From the NCBI GenBank assembly GCA_020636095.1, contig JACJYN010000003.1, forward strand, positions 1,426,001 through 1,490,000: 64,000 nucleotides of DNA. Direction: 5' to 3'. A program made the translations under genes and the position numbers. Shown here in pieces: positions 24,514-33,443 of this stretch. The notes beneath the pieces are model-generated. The model made no database searches, was not told the DNA's origin, and worked only from the letters and a program-made list of their open reading frames with translations. The first letter of the stretch is position 1, and the number at the start of each line of letters is the position of its first letter. The DNA comes from Lewinellaceae bacterium. Lineage in GTDB: Bacteria > Bacteroidota > Bacteroidia > Chitinophagales > Saprospiraceae.

Positions 24514-25041
24514 TCACTGTAGCGCTCTAAAAGTCATATCCAGGCGCGTATCATAGTTCAGGCTGGGGGTGAAGGCTAAGAAGAAGACCACCTCCAGCCT
24601 GAATTTTTCCCGGATGAGGTCCCGGCGTACATTGCGCAGGCCGGGCAGCAGTTCAATGCGGCTGCCGGGGCGGTCGATCTGTAGGCGGTCAATATAAAAT
24701 ACCTCATCCGCTTCGATGCAGGGCGCCTCCGTATCCGGGCACAGGCGGATGGATACCCTGTCCACAAAATCGTAATTGAACCCATCGATGGAAGTCAGGC
24801 GGGCCGAGATCGGAGCGATCTCGGTGATCATGGCCGTATCCACATTATTTTCCTGCAGGTAAAAACCGATATTGGTGTTAATGCCGCGCTTGGCCAGGGC
24901 AAAGGGCAGGGTCGGACTCTGCCCGGCGGATATGAGCAGTTCAGAATTGGGGTAGAACAGGTCAAACAGCGGCTCCCGCTTGTCTTTGGTGCAGGCAGCG
25001 GCCAGCACAATGGCAAAAAATCCTATCCATATTTTTTTCAT
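24514..25041 (-). CDS. Lipoprotein of unknown function
   Basis: A 175-residue protein starting MKKIWIGFFAIVLAAACTKD, a signal peptide with a good lipobox (LAAAC), so the mature protein is lipid-anchored at the conserved Cys. The rest alternates strands (IGFYLQENNVD, RVSIRLCPDTEAPCIEADEV, LRLEVVFFLAF-like), suggesting a beta-sandwich. I do not recognise a family. The open frame upstream of 25041 has no signal sequence and overlaps the divergent gene, so this ATG is preferred. It diverges from the GCS2-CBS gene (113 bases between starts), so the promoters share that gap. Confidence 0.75.
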   Translation of the reverse strand: MKKIWIGFFAIVLAAACTKDKREPLFDLFYPNSELLISAGQSPTLPFALAKRGINTNIGFYLQENNVDTAMITEIAPISARLTSIDGFNYDFVDRVSIRLCPDTEAPCIEADEVFYIDRLQIDRPGSRIELLPGLRNVRRDLIREKFRLEVVFFLAFTPSLNYDTRLDMTFRALQ

Positions 25042-25153
25042 AAGCTCTTTTGTGTATAAAATCACTAATAAAGTTTTTAATTTATCGCCTATATTTAGGA
25101 ATAGGGGCTGAAAAACAGGCTTTTTACAAGATTTACCACACACAATAACAAAA

Positions 25154-27082
25154 ATGGGCGAACAAAAAGTATCCCTGGTCAAGGATGAAATGGCCATGCA
25201 GCAATTTGTGAAGAAATTGCTGCGCGATGTGCAGGCGCTGGAATATATGCTCGAGAACGATTGGTTTGAAAGTGATATTGCCCGCATCGGCGCCGAACAG
25301 GAAATGTGCCTGGTCAACGCCAAGACCTATAAACCGGCAACCATCGCCATGGAGGCTTTGGACCAGATGAAGGAGTACGATTGGGTGGAAACCGAACTGG
25401 CCAAATTCAACCTGGAGACCAACCTGACTCCTCGCCTCTTTGAAGGAAGCTGCCTGAGTGACCTGGAAGAGGAAAATACCTGGAAGCTGGACAAAATCCG
25501 GGAAAAGCTCCGGCCACTCAACGCCAAACTCATTCTCACCGGTATTCTGCCTACTCTGCGCAAGTACGACCTGGAGATGGAAAACCTGACTCCCAAGAAG
25601 CGATACTTCGCTTTGATGGAGGCCATCAACAGCCAGCTCATCGGGCAGGCCTACGAACTGCGCCTGTCGGGCATCGACGAACTGCTGGTCAAGCATGATT
25701 CTCCCTTGCTGGAGGCCTGCAACACCAGTTTTCAGGTACACCTCCAGGTGTCGCCGGCCGATTTTGTCTGTATGTACAATATCTCTCAGGCGCTGGCCGC
25801 CCCGGTGATGGCCATCGCCGCCAATTCGCCCATCGTCTTTGGAAAGCGCCTCTGGCACGAAAGCCGGATCGCCCTCTTCCAGCAAGCCCTGGATATCCGG
25901 ACCACTCACGACCACATGCGCGAGCGCAGCCCGAGGGTCAGCTTCGGCACCGGCTGGCTCGATAAGTCCATCATGGAAATTTACAAGGAAGACATTGCCC
26001 GCTTCCGGGTACTGCTCAGCGCCGATGTGGATGAGGATTCCATCAAAATGGTGGAACAGGGCAAGGTGCCCAAGCTGCGCGCCCTGCAGGTCCACAATTC
26101 TACGGTGTACCGCTGGAACCGCCCCTGTTATGGTATCAGCGAATCCGGTAAGCCTCACCTGCGCATCGAAAACCGGGTCCTGCCTTCCGGGCCTTCCGTC
26201 GCCGATGAGGTAGCCAACGCCGCCTTCTGGCTGGGCGCTATGGAGGGGATGAAAAAACATTGCAAGGACATCCGCAAACAGCTGTCCTGGGAAGATGTGC
26301 GCGATAACTTTTCCAAAGCTGCCAAATTTGGCATCGACTCGACCTTCAACTGGTTTAAGGATAAGAAAATGTCGCCCACCGACTTGATCCTGCATGAACT
26401 ATTACCCATCGCCCGCGATGGGCTCGAAAGCCGCAAAGTATCGCCTAAGGACATTGACCACTACCTGGGCATTATCGAAGAACGGGCTAAAAAACATATG
26501 AACGGCGCCCGTTGGCAACTGCGGGCCTTCACCAAGCTCACCAAAGAGGTGACCCGCGATGAGGCGCTCAGTGTGCTGACGGCCGCGATCGTCGAAAACC
26601 AGGAAAAAAATCAGCCCGTGCACAAATGGAAATTGCCGGAGGCCAACGACTTGTCCGACTATCGCCCCGCCAAACTGCTGGTGGACGAGTTCATGGAGAC
26701 CGACCTCTTTACCGTTCAGCAGGATGACCTCATCGAGTTGGTCACCGAACTGATGGATTGGCGCAAAGTTCGTTATTTACCCGTGGAGGATTCAAAGGGC
26801 AAACTCTGTGGCCTGGCCACTTCCCGCCTGCTACTGCGCTACTTCACCCATCGCAACCGGCTGGACACCCAAACGGCTACCTGCGTCAAGGACATCATGG
26901 TCAAAAAACCGATTACCATCGGCCCGAAGGCCACCATCGTTCAGGCCATGAATGTGATGAGGGATAACCGGATCGGCTGCCTGCCGGTAGTACAGGGCGA
27001 AGAGCTGATCGGCATCATCACCGAGATGGACTTCCTGCGCATCTCCGGGCGGCTGATCGAAAGGCTGGAAAAGGAAGAGTAG
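25154..27082 (+). CDS. Glutamate-cysteine ligase-like (GCS2) domain fused to a CBS pair
   Basis: A 642-residue two-part protein. Residues about 1-430 resemble the GCS2/YbdK family of ATP-dependent carboxylate-amine ligases: IGAEQEMCLVN (acidic ATP/metal site), ETNLTPRLFEGSCLSDLE, SFQVHLQVSP, and LRIENRVLPSGPSVADEVAN with a conserved Arg-Glu. The C-terminal third carries two CBS motifs (LVDEFMETDLFTVQQDDLIE; VKDIMVKKPITIGPKATIVQ), ending in GIITEMDFLRISGRLIERLE. CBS pairs bind adenine nucleotides and often sense energy state. Together this suggests a nucleotide-regulated peptide-bond-forming enzyme; the substrate is unknown. It has no partner enzyme beside it. Confidence 0.85.
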   Translation: MGEQKVSLVKDEMAMQQFVKKLLRDVQALEYMLENDWFESDIARIGAEQEMCLVNAKTYKPATIAMEALDQMKEYDWVETELAKFNLETNLTPRLFEGSCLSDLEEENTWKLDKIREKLRPLNAKLILTGILPTLRKYDLEMENLTPKKRYFALMEAINSQLIGQAYELRLSGIDELLVKHDSPLLEACNTSFQVHLQVSPADFVCMYNISQALAAPVMAIAANSPIVFGKRLWHESRIALFQQALDIRTTHDHMRERSPRVSFGTGWLDKSIMEIYKEDIARFRVLLSADVDEDSIKMVEQGKVPKLRALQVHNSTVYRWNRPCYGISESGKPHLRIENRVLPSGPSVADEVANAAFWLGAMEGMKKHCKDIRKQLSWEDVRDNFSKAAKFGIDSTFNWFKDKKMSPTDLILHELLPIARDGLESRKVSPKDIDHYLGIIEERAKKHMNGARWQLRAFTKLTKEVTRDEALSVLTAAIVENQEKNQPVHKWKLPEANDLSDYRPAKLLVDEFMETDLFTVQQDDLIELVTELMDWRKVRYLPVEDSKGKLCGLATSRLLLRYFTHRNRLDTQTATCVKDIMVKKPITIGPKATIVQAMNVMRDNRIGCLPVVQGEELIGIITEMDFLRISGRLIERLEKEE

Positions 27083-27085
27083 TTT

Positions 27086-27178
27086 GAAGTGGGAAGTCGG
27101 AAGGGGGACACGAGCGAAGCGACTGACGGAGTAAGTCGGAAAGGGGAGGCCTTCCCCCTTCCGACTTCCGCCTTCCCT
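27086..27178. repeat. GGAAGTC-word hairpin
   Basis: Left arm TGAAGTGGGAAGTCGGAAG; right arm CTTCCGACTTCCGCCTTCCC then TTCA. The middle includes GACACGAGCGAAGCGACTGA, which recurs in the inverted repeat at 36830-36941. It sits between convergent gene ends and could terminate both. Confidence 0.6.
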
Positions 27179-29089
27179 TCAATTCCCTCCTTCCTTCTTC
27201 GTTGTCGTTCTCGGCTTTGTCACTTCCCGCTTTGGCTCCGGTTTGGGTTGGGTTGTTTGCCGTTTCTGAGGCGCCGGTTTCGGTTGCGTCACCTCCCGTT
27301 TAGGGGCAGGAGCGGGGGCCGTTCTGGGCTGCCTGGTGGGTTGGGGCTTTTCCCAATTATTTTTGTGATAATCTCTGCCTTGTTCCACCTTGGGTATCTC
27401 TCTGGTTGTGGGAGGCTCCGTTCTGGTTGCCGGCTTTTTTTCCGGGACAACCACCCGTTCGGGTTTTTGTGGTTCCTGCCTGGGCGGGGGCGCCGGTTCT
27501 ACCCGTTCTTGGGGCTCTACCCGGGTTCGGGGCTGTTGAACCGGTTCTTTAGGTTGAGTGCGGGGCGCCGTTTTAGGAACATTGGGTTGGCGGATTTCGG
27601 GTTCCCGGACGGGCGCCTTATCCCTGGGTTCATAGACGGGTTCCTGGGATATTTCGCGCTGTTGCTTAACCGTTCTGTTTAGTTCGGTAAACCGGTTGGC
27701 GTTTTTTTCCAGGTATTCCTGCTGCGACAGGGCGCGGGTGGGGTGGGCCTGGTTGTAGGTTACGCGTTCCGATTCGAACCGGCCGTATTCGCGGAAGCGT
27801 TCCGCCAGGCGGTTGTCATCGGCTATCCAGTTGGGGGTAATCACTTCGCGGTTGCGGTTTTGCCATCCCGCCACACTGGTGGTAATGCTGCCACCTGACC
27901 TCGGATGGCGCTGGTAGTGCCGCACAAAGTGGGCGGATAGGTGCGAATAGCGGTAGTGATGGTAGGGTTGGTAAAAATACCAGTTGGTGAAATAGTAGGA
28001 CGGCATGTGGAGGATGACGATCGTCCGGCCCGGGCGGAAATAGAAGCCCCAGTCATACCAGTACGGATAGGGCCGCCAGCGCGGGTAAGTGTACCAGGAG
28101 GGATAGCCGAACCAGTAGGGGTAATTGTAGTAATAGTAACGTTCAATGACTCGGGTTTCCGGGCCTTCGTCGTAGTAGACATCGTCATCCGGGTAGTCGT
28201 AGTACGCGTCATCATAGCCGTATTCGGCGGCAAACTCTTCGGCGGAAGCTCTCAGCTCTTGCGCTGCTTCGGGGTTCTCTTCGAGCTCTGCTTTCCAGTC
28301 TTCCAGTTCCCGGGCATTTTGCCGGGCCACTTCCAGGCTCAGGCTGTCAGCCTTGTGCAACACCAGCTCCGGGTCGCGGCGGTACAGGTCGCCCACCAGC
28401 AGGGTCAGCTCGATGTTATCCGTGAGGATCGTCAGTACTTCGGGCAGGCCCAGCAGCGTATTCAGGGCGGTTTGCACCGCCGGTGGGTAGTCCCTCAGGA
28501 GTGCGTCGAAGGCTGCATCGGCCGAGCGGTTTAACTGGTGGATCTCTTCGAGCAGCGGCAGGTATTGCATGCCGGCGCTCAGGGCGTTGTCCGAAACGGC
28601 TTCCGGGTAGTCCTTCAGAACCGCCTGAATACTATTTCGAGAGCCTCGCCCTTCCAGTACCAGCCGCTCCACCAGGCCCGGATAGCGGGTGATGTCCCAG
28701 ATCATTTCCTGAGTGCTTTGCGGATAGCCGGCCAGCAGGTTTTGGAAGGACTCACTGGTCTGGGTTTGCATGCGCTGCATCTTGATCAGCGCTTCCGGAT
28801 ACTGGCTGCTTTCCAGGACGGCCAGCCGCGTATCTTCCGGGTACATGGCCAGGGCGTTGACGGCGTCTTTTTCTTCCTCTGCCAGCTGTTCCAATAGCGA
28901 TTGGCCGGATTGTGCCGACAGCAGCACACTGCCGCCCAGTAACAACAACAGAAGAATGGCTACCGTTCTAGCGGTAGACAAAAGTCGGAAGTCGGAAACC
29001 GGAAGACGGAATGATGCCGAGCCTTTCGCAACTTCCTGGCTATCAATGGTGTCCAACGTTAGGCTGAGCAATAACATCGGGTTTTTCAT
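27179..29089 (-). CDS. Large Tyr- and Pro-rich exported protein, DUF3300-like N-terminal region
   Basis: About 636 residues from ATG 29089. The N-terminal third (about 60-260) has helical repeats with ALAMYPEDTRLAVLESSQYP and LAGYPQSTQEMIWDITRYPG, reminiscent of DUF3300. Then come an acidic, Tyr-rich stretch with YYYYNYPYWFGYPSWYTYPR, and a long low-complexity tail rich in Pro, Arg, Thr, Gln and Lys. A hydrophobic segment (VAILLLLLLGGSVLLSA) looks like the signal peptide, but the residues before it (SASFRLPVSDFRLLS) come from the GGAAGTC word sequence found elsewhere in intergenic hairpins. The 5' end may therefore have been altered by an inserted element (28958-29064), and the true start may be a TTG near 29000. 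Confidence 0.7.
   Translation of the reverse strand: MKNPMLLLSLTLDTIDSQEVAKGSASFRLPVSDFRLLSTARTVAILLLLLLGGSVLLSAQSGQSLLEQLAEEEKDAVNALAMYPEDTRLAVLESSQYPEALIKMQRMQTQTSESFQNLLAGYPQSTQEMIWDITRYPGLVERLVLEGRGSRNSIQAVLKDYPEAVSDNALSAGMQYLPLLEEIHQLNRSADAAFDALLRDYPPAVQTALNTLLGLPEVLTILTDNIELTLLVGDLYRRDPELVLHKADSLSLEVARQNARELEDWKAELEENPEAAQELRASAEEFAAEYGYDDAYYDYPDDDVYYDEGPETRVIERYYYYNYPYWFGYPSWYTYPRWRPYPYWYDWGFYFRPGRTIVILHMPSYYFTNWYFYQPYHHYRYSHLSAHFVRHYQRHPRSGGSITTSVAGWQNRNREVITPNWIADDNRLAERFREYGRFESERVTYNQAHPTRALSQQEYLEKNANRFTELNRTVKQQREISQEPVYEPRDKAPVREPEIRQPNVPKTAPRTQPKEPVQQPRTRVEPQERVEPAPPPRQEPQKPERVVVPEKKPATRTEPPTTREIPKVEQGRDYHKNNWEKPQPTRQPRTAPAPAPKREVTQPKPAPQKRQTTQPKPEPKREVTKPRTTTKKEGGN
28958..29064. 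mobile_element. Possible miniature element J inside the 5' end of the Tyr/Pro-rich gene
   Basis: The left end GGCTACCGTTCTAG matches the left ends of the elements at 46020 and 53910 (12 of 14). The right end carries GTGTCCAACGTTAG, identical to the right part of the 46020-46132 element. Inside are GGAAGTC words. Flanks AGAAGAAT and TGAGCAAT agree at 5 of 8 positions, so a target duplication is only suggested. Confidence 0.4.
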
Positions 29090-29370
29090 AACTTTTTGAA
29101 TTGGCGTTATTGTATGGCTCCCGGCCTGTGAATGGGGCAGGGGCGTTGATTCGTTCCGATGGGTGTTCTGGAGAGGTGGGTGTGTGAGGTATATTGTTAT
29201 AAAGCTATTGTTATAGGAACCTCTTCTATACATACCCAATTTATAGAAGAATAGTTGTGTGTTATCAATGATAAAAGTCAGTGGGAGAAGGGTTTATATT
29301 TTTCTTAACATAACGTGAGGTTTGAACCCTGGTGATTGGCTTTTATCCTGATAGCTGGTTCCCTGGCCGG

Positions 29371-29475
29371 CAAGTGTACGATGTATAAGGTGTACGGTGT
29401 ACGACGCCAGCCCAATCGTACATCGTACCCTTTCAGGTTCCTGTCCAGCCCCGTACACCGTACACCATTTCGGGC
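29371..29475. repeat. GTGTACG-word hairpin
   Basis: Within the 29090-29678 gap. The left part repeats GTACGAT, GTATAAG, GTGTACG, GTGTACG; the right part has CGTACATCGTACC and CGTACACCGTACACC, which are complementary. Related words occur at about 46295-46310. Confidence 0.55.
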
Positions 29476-29533
29476 AAAAGTCCGGATAGCAACCTGGAAT
29501 CCAACACTTTATGCTCAAATTCCACGTTGACAT

Positions 29534-29575
29534 AAAAAGGAGCCGCCCCGAAAAAATCGGAACGGCTCCTTTTTT
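29534..29575. terminator. Rho-independent terminator
   Basis: AAAAAGGAGCCG, short loop, then CGGCTCCTTTTTT. A T-run follows on either strand, so it can work both ways. It lies about 100 bases downstream of the seven-module T9SS gene. Confidence 0.75.
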
Positions 29576-29617
29576 GTCAGCACCGGAAGCGCGATGGCGC
29601 CCTCCGTTGTGCTGTTG

Positions 29618-29666
29618 AAAATTTTTGGTTGGCAAGAACCTCTATGGAGCCGCCAACCAAAAATTT
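29618..29666. terminator. Long hairpin next to the T9SS gene stop
   Basis: AAATTTTTGGTTGGC (29618-29632) is exactly complementary to GCCAACCAAAAATTT (29652-29666). The stem is 15 bp with a 19-base loop, 12 bases beyond the stop codon. It may stabilise the mRNA 3' end or assist termination. Confidence 0.55.
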
Positions 29667-29678
29667 AAAACCAGAAAC

Positions 29679-32600
29679 TTACGGCCGGACGGAGCCCACC
29701 ATGAACTTCTTGGTGAACTTACCTTTGCCTTCCACCTGAACGGTCAGGAAGTACATACCGGACTGCAGCTGGCTGATGTTGAAGCGTTCAAACGATGTTT
29801 CCACCTGCTGAATGCGGCGTTCCATCATCAACTGGCCGAGGCTGTTGTGGATAAGGACCATTGCCTGGTCACCCGTCATGCCTTCGAGCTGTACATTGAG
29901 CACATCCTGCGCCGGGTTGGGGAACAGGCTGATCGCTACGTCTTCAGCAATCGTATTGCCATTCTGCGTACGCGGTAGTGGCGACTGGCAGTCGTACTCC
30001 AGAGAGAAGTTACCGGTGCCGCTGCCAAAGCCGTGAACCAGCACATAGTACTGTACACCTTGCTGCGGAACAAACGTAACCGAAGACTGCAGGCCGCAGA
30101 AGTCATCATTGCCCGCTACGCAAACCAGCCCGTCGGTGCAGCTGCCGGTATAAACCGAAAGCTTCGTATCGTAACTGGAACCACAAGTGTTCAGGTTGAC
30201 AATACGGGAGCTGCCTGTAAAGGTGTACCATACGCCCGGAGCGGTTACGGAAGCGCCGTCACAAGTCGGAGCAGTGTCGGGTGCGGCCTGCGCCGTGGAG
30301 CCGGTCACCGTCGTATTGCAGCTCAGTTCGATCGCGTCGCCGCAAGCATCATTGGTCGGCGGCGGCGGCGGAGCTACGCAGGTTACAGACATGGTGAAGT
30401 TGCCTACAGCGGTACCGAAGCCATGCACCAGGATGTAGTAAGTCGTACCATTGCTGGTAGCAAAGTTAACGGTAGATTGCAGGCCACAAGCGTCGTCGTT
30501 GCCGGTTACACAAGACAGTGCGCCGCAGGAACCGGAGAAGACAGACAGTTTGGTGTCATAACCAGAACCACAGGTGCTGACGGTTACAGCAGAGCCATCG
30601 CCGGCAAAAGAATACCAGACACCGGCTGCGGAGTTGCTGGTTACACAGGTTCCAACGTTATCAAAAGAAGCGCCGATGGTAGAACCATTGACCGTTTGGC
30701 CACAGCTTACCGGTATAGCGTCGCCGCACAGGTCATTGCCGGATGGGGTAGAGCAGGTGACAGACATGGTATAGCTACCCGAAGCCGCGCCGAAGCCGTC
30801 GATGTAGATGTAGTATTCTGTGCCGGCGGCAGAAGGCCAGGAAACACTGGATTGCAGGCCGCAGAAGTCATCGTTGCCGGCTACACAAGACAGGGCGCCG
30901 CAGGAACCAGAGTATACAGCAATCTGAGTATCAAAACCAGAGCCGCAGAGAGAAGCCGTGATCAGGTCGCCGGTGCCGGTGATGGTGTACCATACGCCGG
31001 GGCTGTTCCCGTCGCCGCCAACACCACAAGTGCCGGGGTTGCTATCGGTGAAACCGACCGTAGTACCGGTTACCGTTTGGCCGCAGCTAACCGAAATAGC
31101 TCCGGCGCAGTCGTCGTTATTGGCAGGGCCGGGGCCCGGATCTTCCGGGAAAGGATCGGCGGCACAGTCCAGCGTCAGGTCGAAATCACCAATTTCCGAG
31201 CCAGAACCGTGGACGAGCACATAGTGTACCCGGCCGTAGGCTGGCGTGAAGATCAGTTCCGTAGTTCCGCCATCGCAGTTGTCGGAATCATCCGTGCCAC
31301 CCAGGCAGATCAAGCGGTCGCAAGAGCCGGTGAAGACAGATATTTTGGTATCGAAATCGGCCTGGTCGCAGGTGCTCAGGCTATAAAAACGGGAGTCGGA
31401 GCCGGCGGTGAAGGTGTACCATACGCCCGGAGCAGTGATGGAGGTTCCACAGTTGTTTAATTCGTCAATACTTGCGCCAATAGTGGTGCCGCTGACGGTT
31501 TCGCCGCAGCTGATTGCCTCAGCGCCGCTACAGTTGTCGTTGGGTACAGGCGGTGGAACTACAAGGTCCCATGCCAGCGTAAAGGTGCCGGCACTGCTGG
31601 TGGTATAGCCATCCTGCAACCAGTACACACGTTGCATAGCGCCGGTCGTATTGATCCAGACCACATCTCCTACATCCGGGTCATCAACACAGGCAATCTC
31701 GGTGGCCCCGGGACAGGCGCCGCCGTAGGCTACCCGGTGGCGGGAATCATAAGCATTAACCGTCTGTCCAATGGTCAGCGTGCCTGCCGGCGGTACGTCG
31801 ATGTAGAATACCCGGTCAACAGCAAGGCTGGGACAGGCAAATGCGTCGGTCCCGTAATCATTGGTATACCCAACAGTAGTGCCACTGTACGGGCTGGTCA
31901 GCGAAGCCAAATCCTGAGCGTCGGCACAATCGTCGCCGGGAGGTGGCACGAACTCTGCAACGCTAAGGGTCCCCGGGCAGGGGCTATCCGGACTCGGCCA
32001 GGTGTCGACCAGGATGTAATACTCGGTTCCTGCGGTAACTGCCGCCGTAAGGTTTTTGGAACTGGTGGAACTCGAAACTCCAGCCACACAGCCTCCCGCA
32101 TTCAAGGGGCATCCTTCATAGACAGATATCTGCGTATAAGTTTGACCGGAATAGGCGATATCGAGTACCATGTCCGAAGCAGGAGTCAAGTAAAACAGCG
32201 CCTCGTTGCCTCCAAAATACAATGTGGAAACAGACGAACAACTGGTGTTACTGGCAGTGATGACATTGCCACCACAGGTAAGTGCTCCGCTAAAAGGCAA
32301 AGAACCGATCGCGGTAGCGCCGTCGCAGCTGGGCGGTGCGATCTCCGTCACCGTCAACGTACCCGGGCAGGCGCTTGGTGGAGACGGCCAAGTGTCGATC
32401 AGGATGTAGTACTGTGTCCCTCCTGCAAGCGCTGCGGTGACGTCCTTGGAACTGGAGGAACTGGAAATGCCGGTTACACAGGCGCCACCACTGGTAGGGC
32501 AGCCGGCATAAACGGAAATCTGTGTATAGGTCTGTCCAGTATAAGCCACATTGACCGTCATATCAGCGGTCGGCGTGAAGGTGAACAGCGCCTCATTACC

Positions 32601-32816
32601 TCCAAAGTACAAGGTAGAAACCGGGCTACAAACGGTGACATTACTGGAAGTAATGTCATTTCCTCCACAGGTCGTCGCTCCGGTATAAGGAAGCGCACTG
32701 ATCACGGTAGCGTCTACACAAGTCGTAGCATTCAGCTGGTAAGAGCTCAAAAGTCCAAGGGTTAGTAACAGGGCCCAACATCGGGCCATTCTTGTTAGTA
32801 GGTAAGCTTTTTTCAT
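29679..32816 (-). CDS. T9SS-secreted protein with seven PPC-like beta modules
   Basis: A 1045-residue exported protein. The signal peptide begins MKKAYLLTRMARCWALLLTL (start 32816). Seven Cys-containing modules of about 105-135 residues follow, each beginning C-x-x-A (CVDATVISALPYTG, CDGATAIGSLPFSG, CADAQDLASL, CSGAEAISCGETV, CAGAISVSCGQTV, CGDAIPVSCGQTV, CGDAIELSCNTTV). They resemble bacterial pre-peptidase C-terminal (PPC) folds, with PGVWYTFTG, DTKLSVFSGSC and YYILVHGFG. Modules 1-2 form one close pair and 4-7 another, so the gene grew by internal duplication. The end has a T9SS sorting domain (LFPNPAQDVLNVQ ... LQSGMYFLTVQVEGKGKF). Probably a surface or matrix protein; no catalytic site was seen. 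Confidence 0.9.
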   Translation of the reverse strand: MKKAYLLTRMARCWALLLTLGLLSSYQLNATTCVDATVISALPYTGATTCGGNDITSSNVTVCSPVSTLYFGGNEALFTFTPTADMTVNVAYTGQTYTQISVYAGCPTSGGACVTGISSSSSSKDVTAALAGGTQYYILIDTWPSPPSACPGTLTVTEIAPPSCDGATAIGSLPFSGALTCGGNVITASNTSCSSVSTLYFGGNEALFYLTPASDMVLDIAYSGQTYTQISVYEGCPLNAGGCVAGVSSSTSSKNLTAAVTAGTEYYILVDTWPSPDSPCPGTLSVAEFVPPPGDDCADAQDLASLTSPYSGTTVGYTNDYGTDAFACPSLAVDRVFYIDVPPAGTLTIGQTVNAYDSRHRVAYGGACPGATEIACVDDPDVGDVVWINTTGAMQRVYWLQDGYTTSSAGTFTLAWDLVVPPPVPNDNCSGAEAISCGETVSGTTIGASIDELNNCGTSITAPGVWYTFTAGSDSRFYSLSTCDQADFDTKISVFTGSCDRLICLGGTDDSDNCDGGTTELIFTPAYGRVHYVLVHGSGSEIGDFDLTLDCAADPFPEDPGPGPANNDDCAGAISVSCGQTVTGTTVGFTDSNPGTCGVGGDGNSPGVWYTITGTGDLITASLCGSGFDTQIAVYSGSCGALSCVAGNDDFCGLQSSVSWPSAAGTEYYIYIDGFGAASGSYTMSVTCSTPSGNDLCGDAIPVSCGQTVNGSTIGASFDNVGTCVTSNSAAGVWYSFAGDGSAVTVSTCGSGYDTKLSVFSGSCGALSCVTGNDDACGLQSTVNFATSNGTTYYILVHGFGTAVGNFTMSVTCVAPPPPPTNDACGDAIELSCNTTVTGSTAQAAPDTAPTCDGASVTAPGVWYTFTGSSRIVNLNTCGSSYDTKLSVYTGSCTDGLVCVAGNDDFCGLQSSVTFVPQQGVQYYVLVHGFGSGTGNFSLEYDCQSPLPRTQNGNTIAEDVAISLFPNPAQDVLNVQLEGMTGDQAMVLIHNSLGQLMMERRIQQVETSFERFNISQLQSGMYFLTVQVEGKGKFTKKFMVGSVRP

Positions 32817-33065
32817 TTTTGTGGTTTTAATTAAAAATACTTTGTGAATTGATGTATCGATATAGGAACCATTCCCGTGGGAATGAGTAACGAACAGGGC
32901 AGGGCCTCTGTAGGCCGTCCGGGTGAAAAAGAGAAAAGTCAAGGGGGTATCAGAAGTAAGGGGGGGTCAAATGATACACTTTACATCTGCGAAAATAGCA
33001 AAAATTATTATTATTTAAATATAAAGGGCAATATTTTTGGCCGGAAAAATGGATTTCTGCATTCT

Positions 33066-33363
33066 GGCGTCAGGCGACAACTTCGAGTTGTCTTCTGACT
33101 TTTGTTCTTCTTGGGATCAAGTGAGGAGACAACAGGAAGTTGTCACCTCACGGGTTGGCGTCAGGTGACAACTTCGAGTTGTCTTCTGACTTTTTTTCTT
33201 CTTGGGATCAAGTGAGGCGACAACGGGAAGTTGTCACCTCACGGGTTGGCGTCAGGCGACAACTTCGAGTTGTCTTCTGACTTTTGTTCTTCCGGGATCA
33301 AGTGAGGCGACAACGGGAAGTTGTCACCTCACGGGGTGGCGTCAGGTGACAACTTCGACTTAT
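33066..33363. repeat. REP array upstream of the REP transposase
   Basis: Two hairpin types alternate with a period of about 90 bases (units start at 33066, 33157, 33248 and 33338). Type 1 is GTCAGGCGACAAC, loop, GTTGTCTTCTGAC; type 2 is GTGAGGCGACAAC, GGGAA, GTTGTCACCTCAC. The last type 1 copy is truncated. The same units occur downstream of the transposase at 34148-34278. Confidence 0.85.
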
Positions 33364-33443
33364 TCCTCTCTGCCCCTTGACCTTATCTTCCAACTTTTTT
33401 AATTTGATACTTTACCTTAACCGCCTTTCTTAAAAGTGAAGAT

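Noticed and set aside
25133..26395. A 420-residue minus-strand frame opposite the GCS2-CBS gene
   Set aside because: No motif, and the plus-strand protein has all expected family features.
30033..32765. Two long plus-strand frames opposite the seven-module T9SS gene
   Set aside because: They mirror the repeated coding strand; the minus-strand protein has clear signal, modules and sorting domain.
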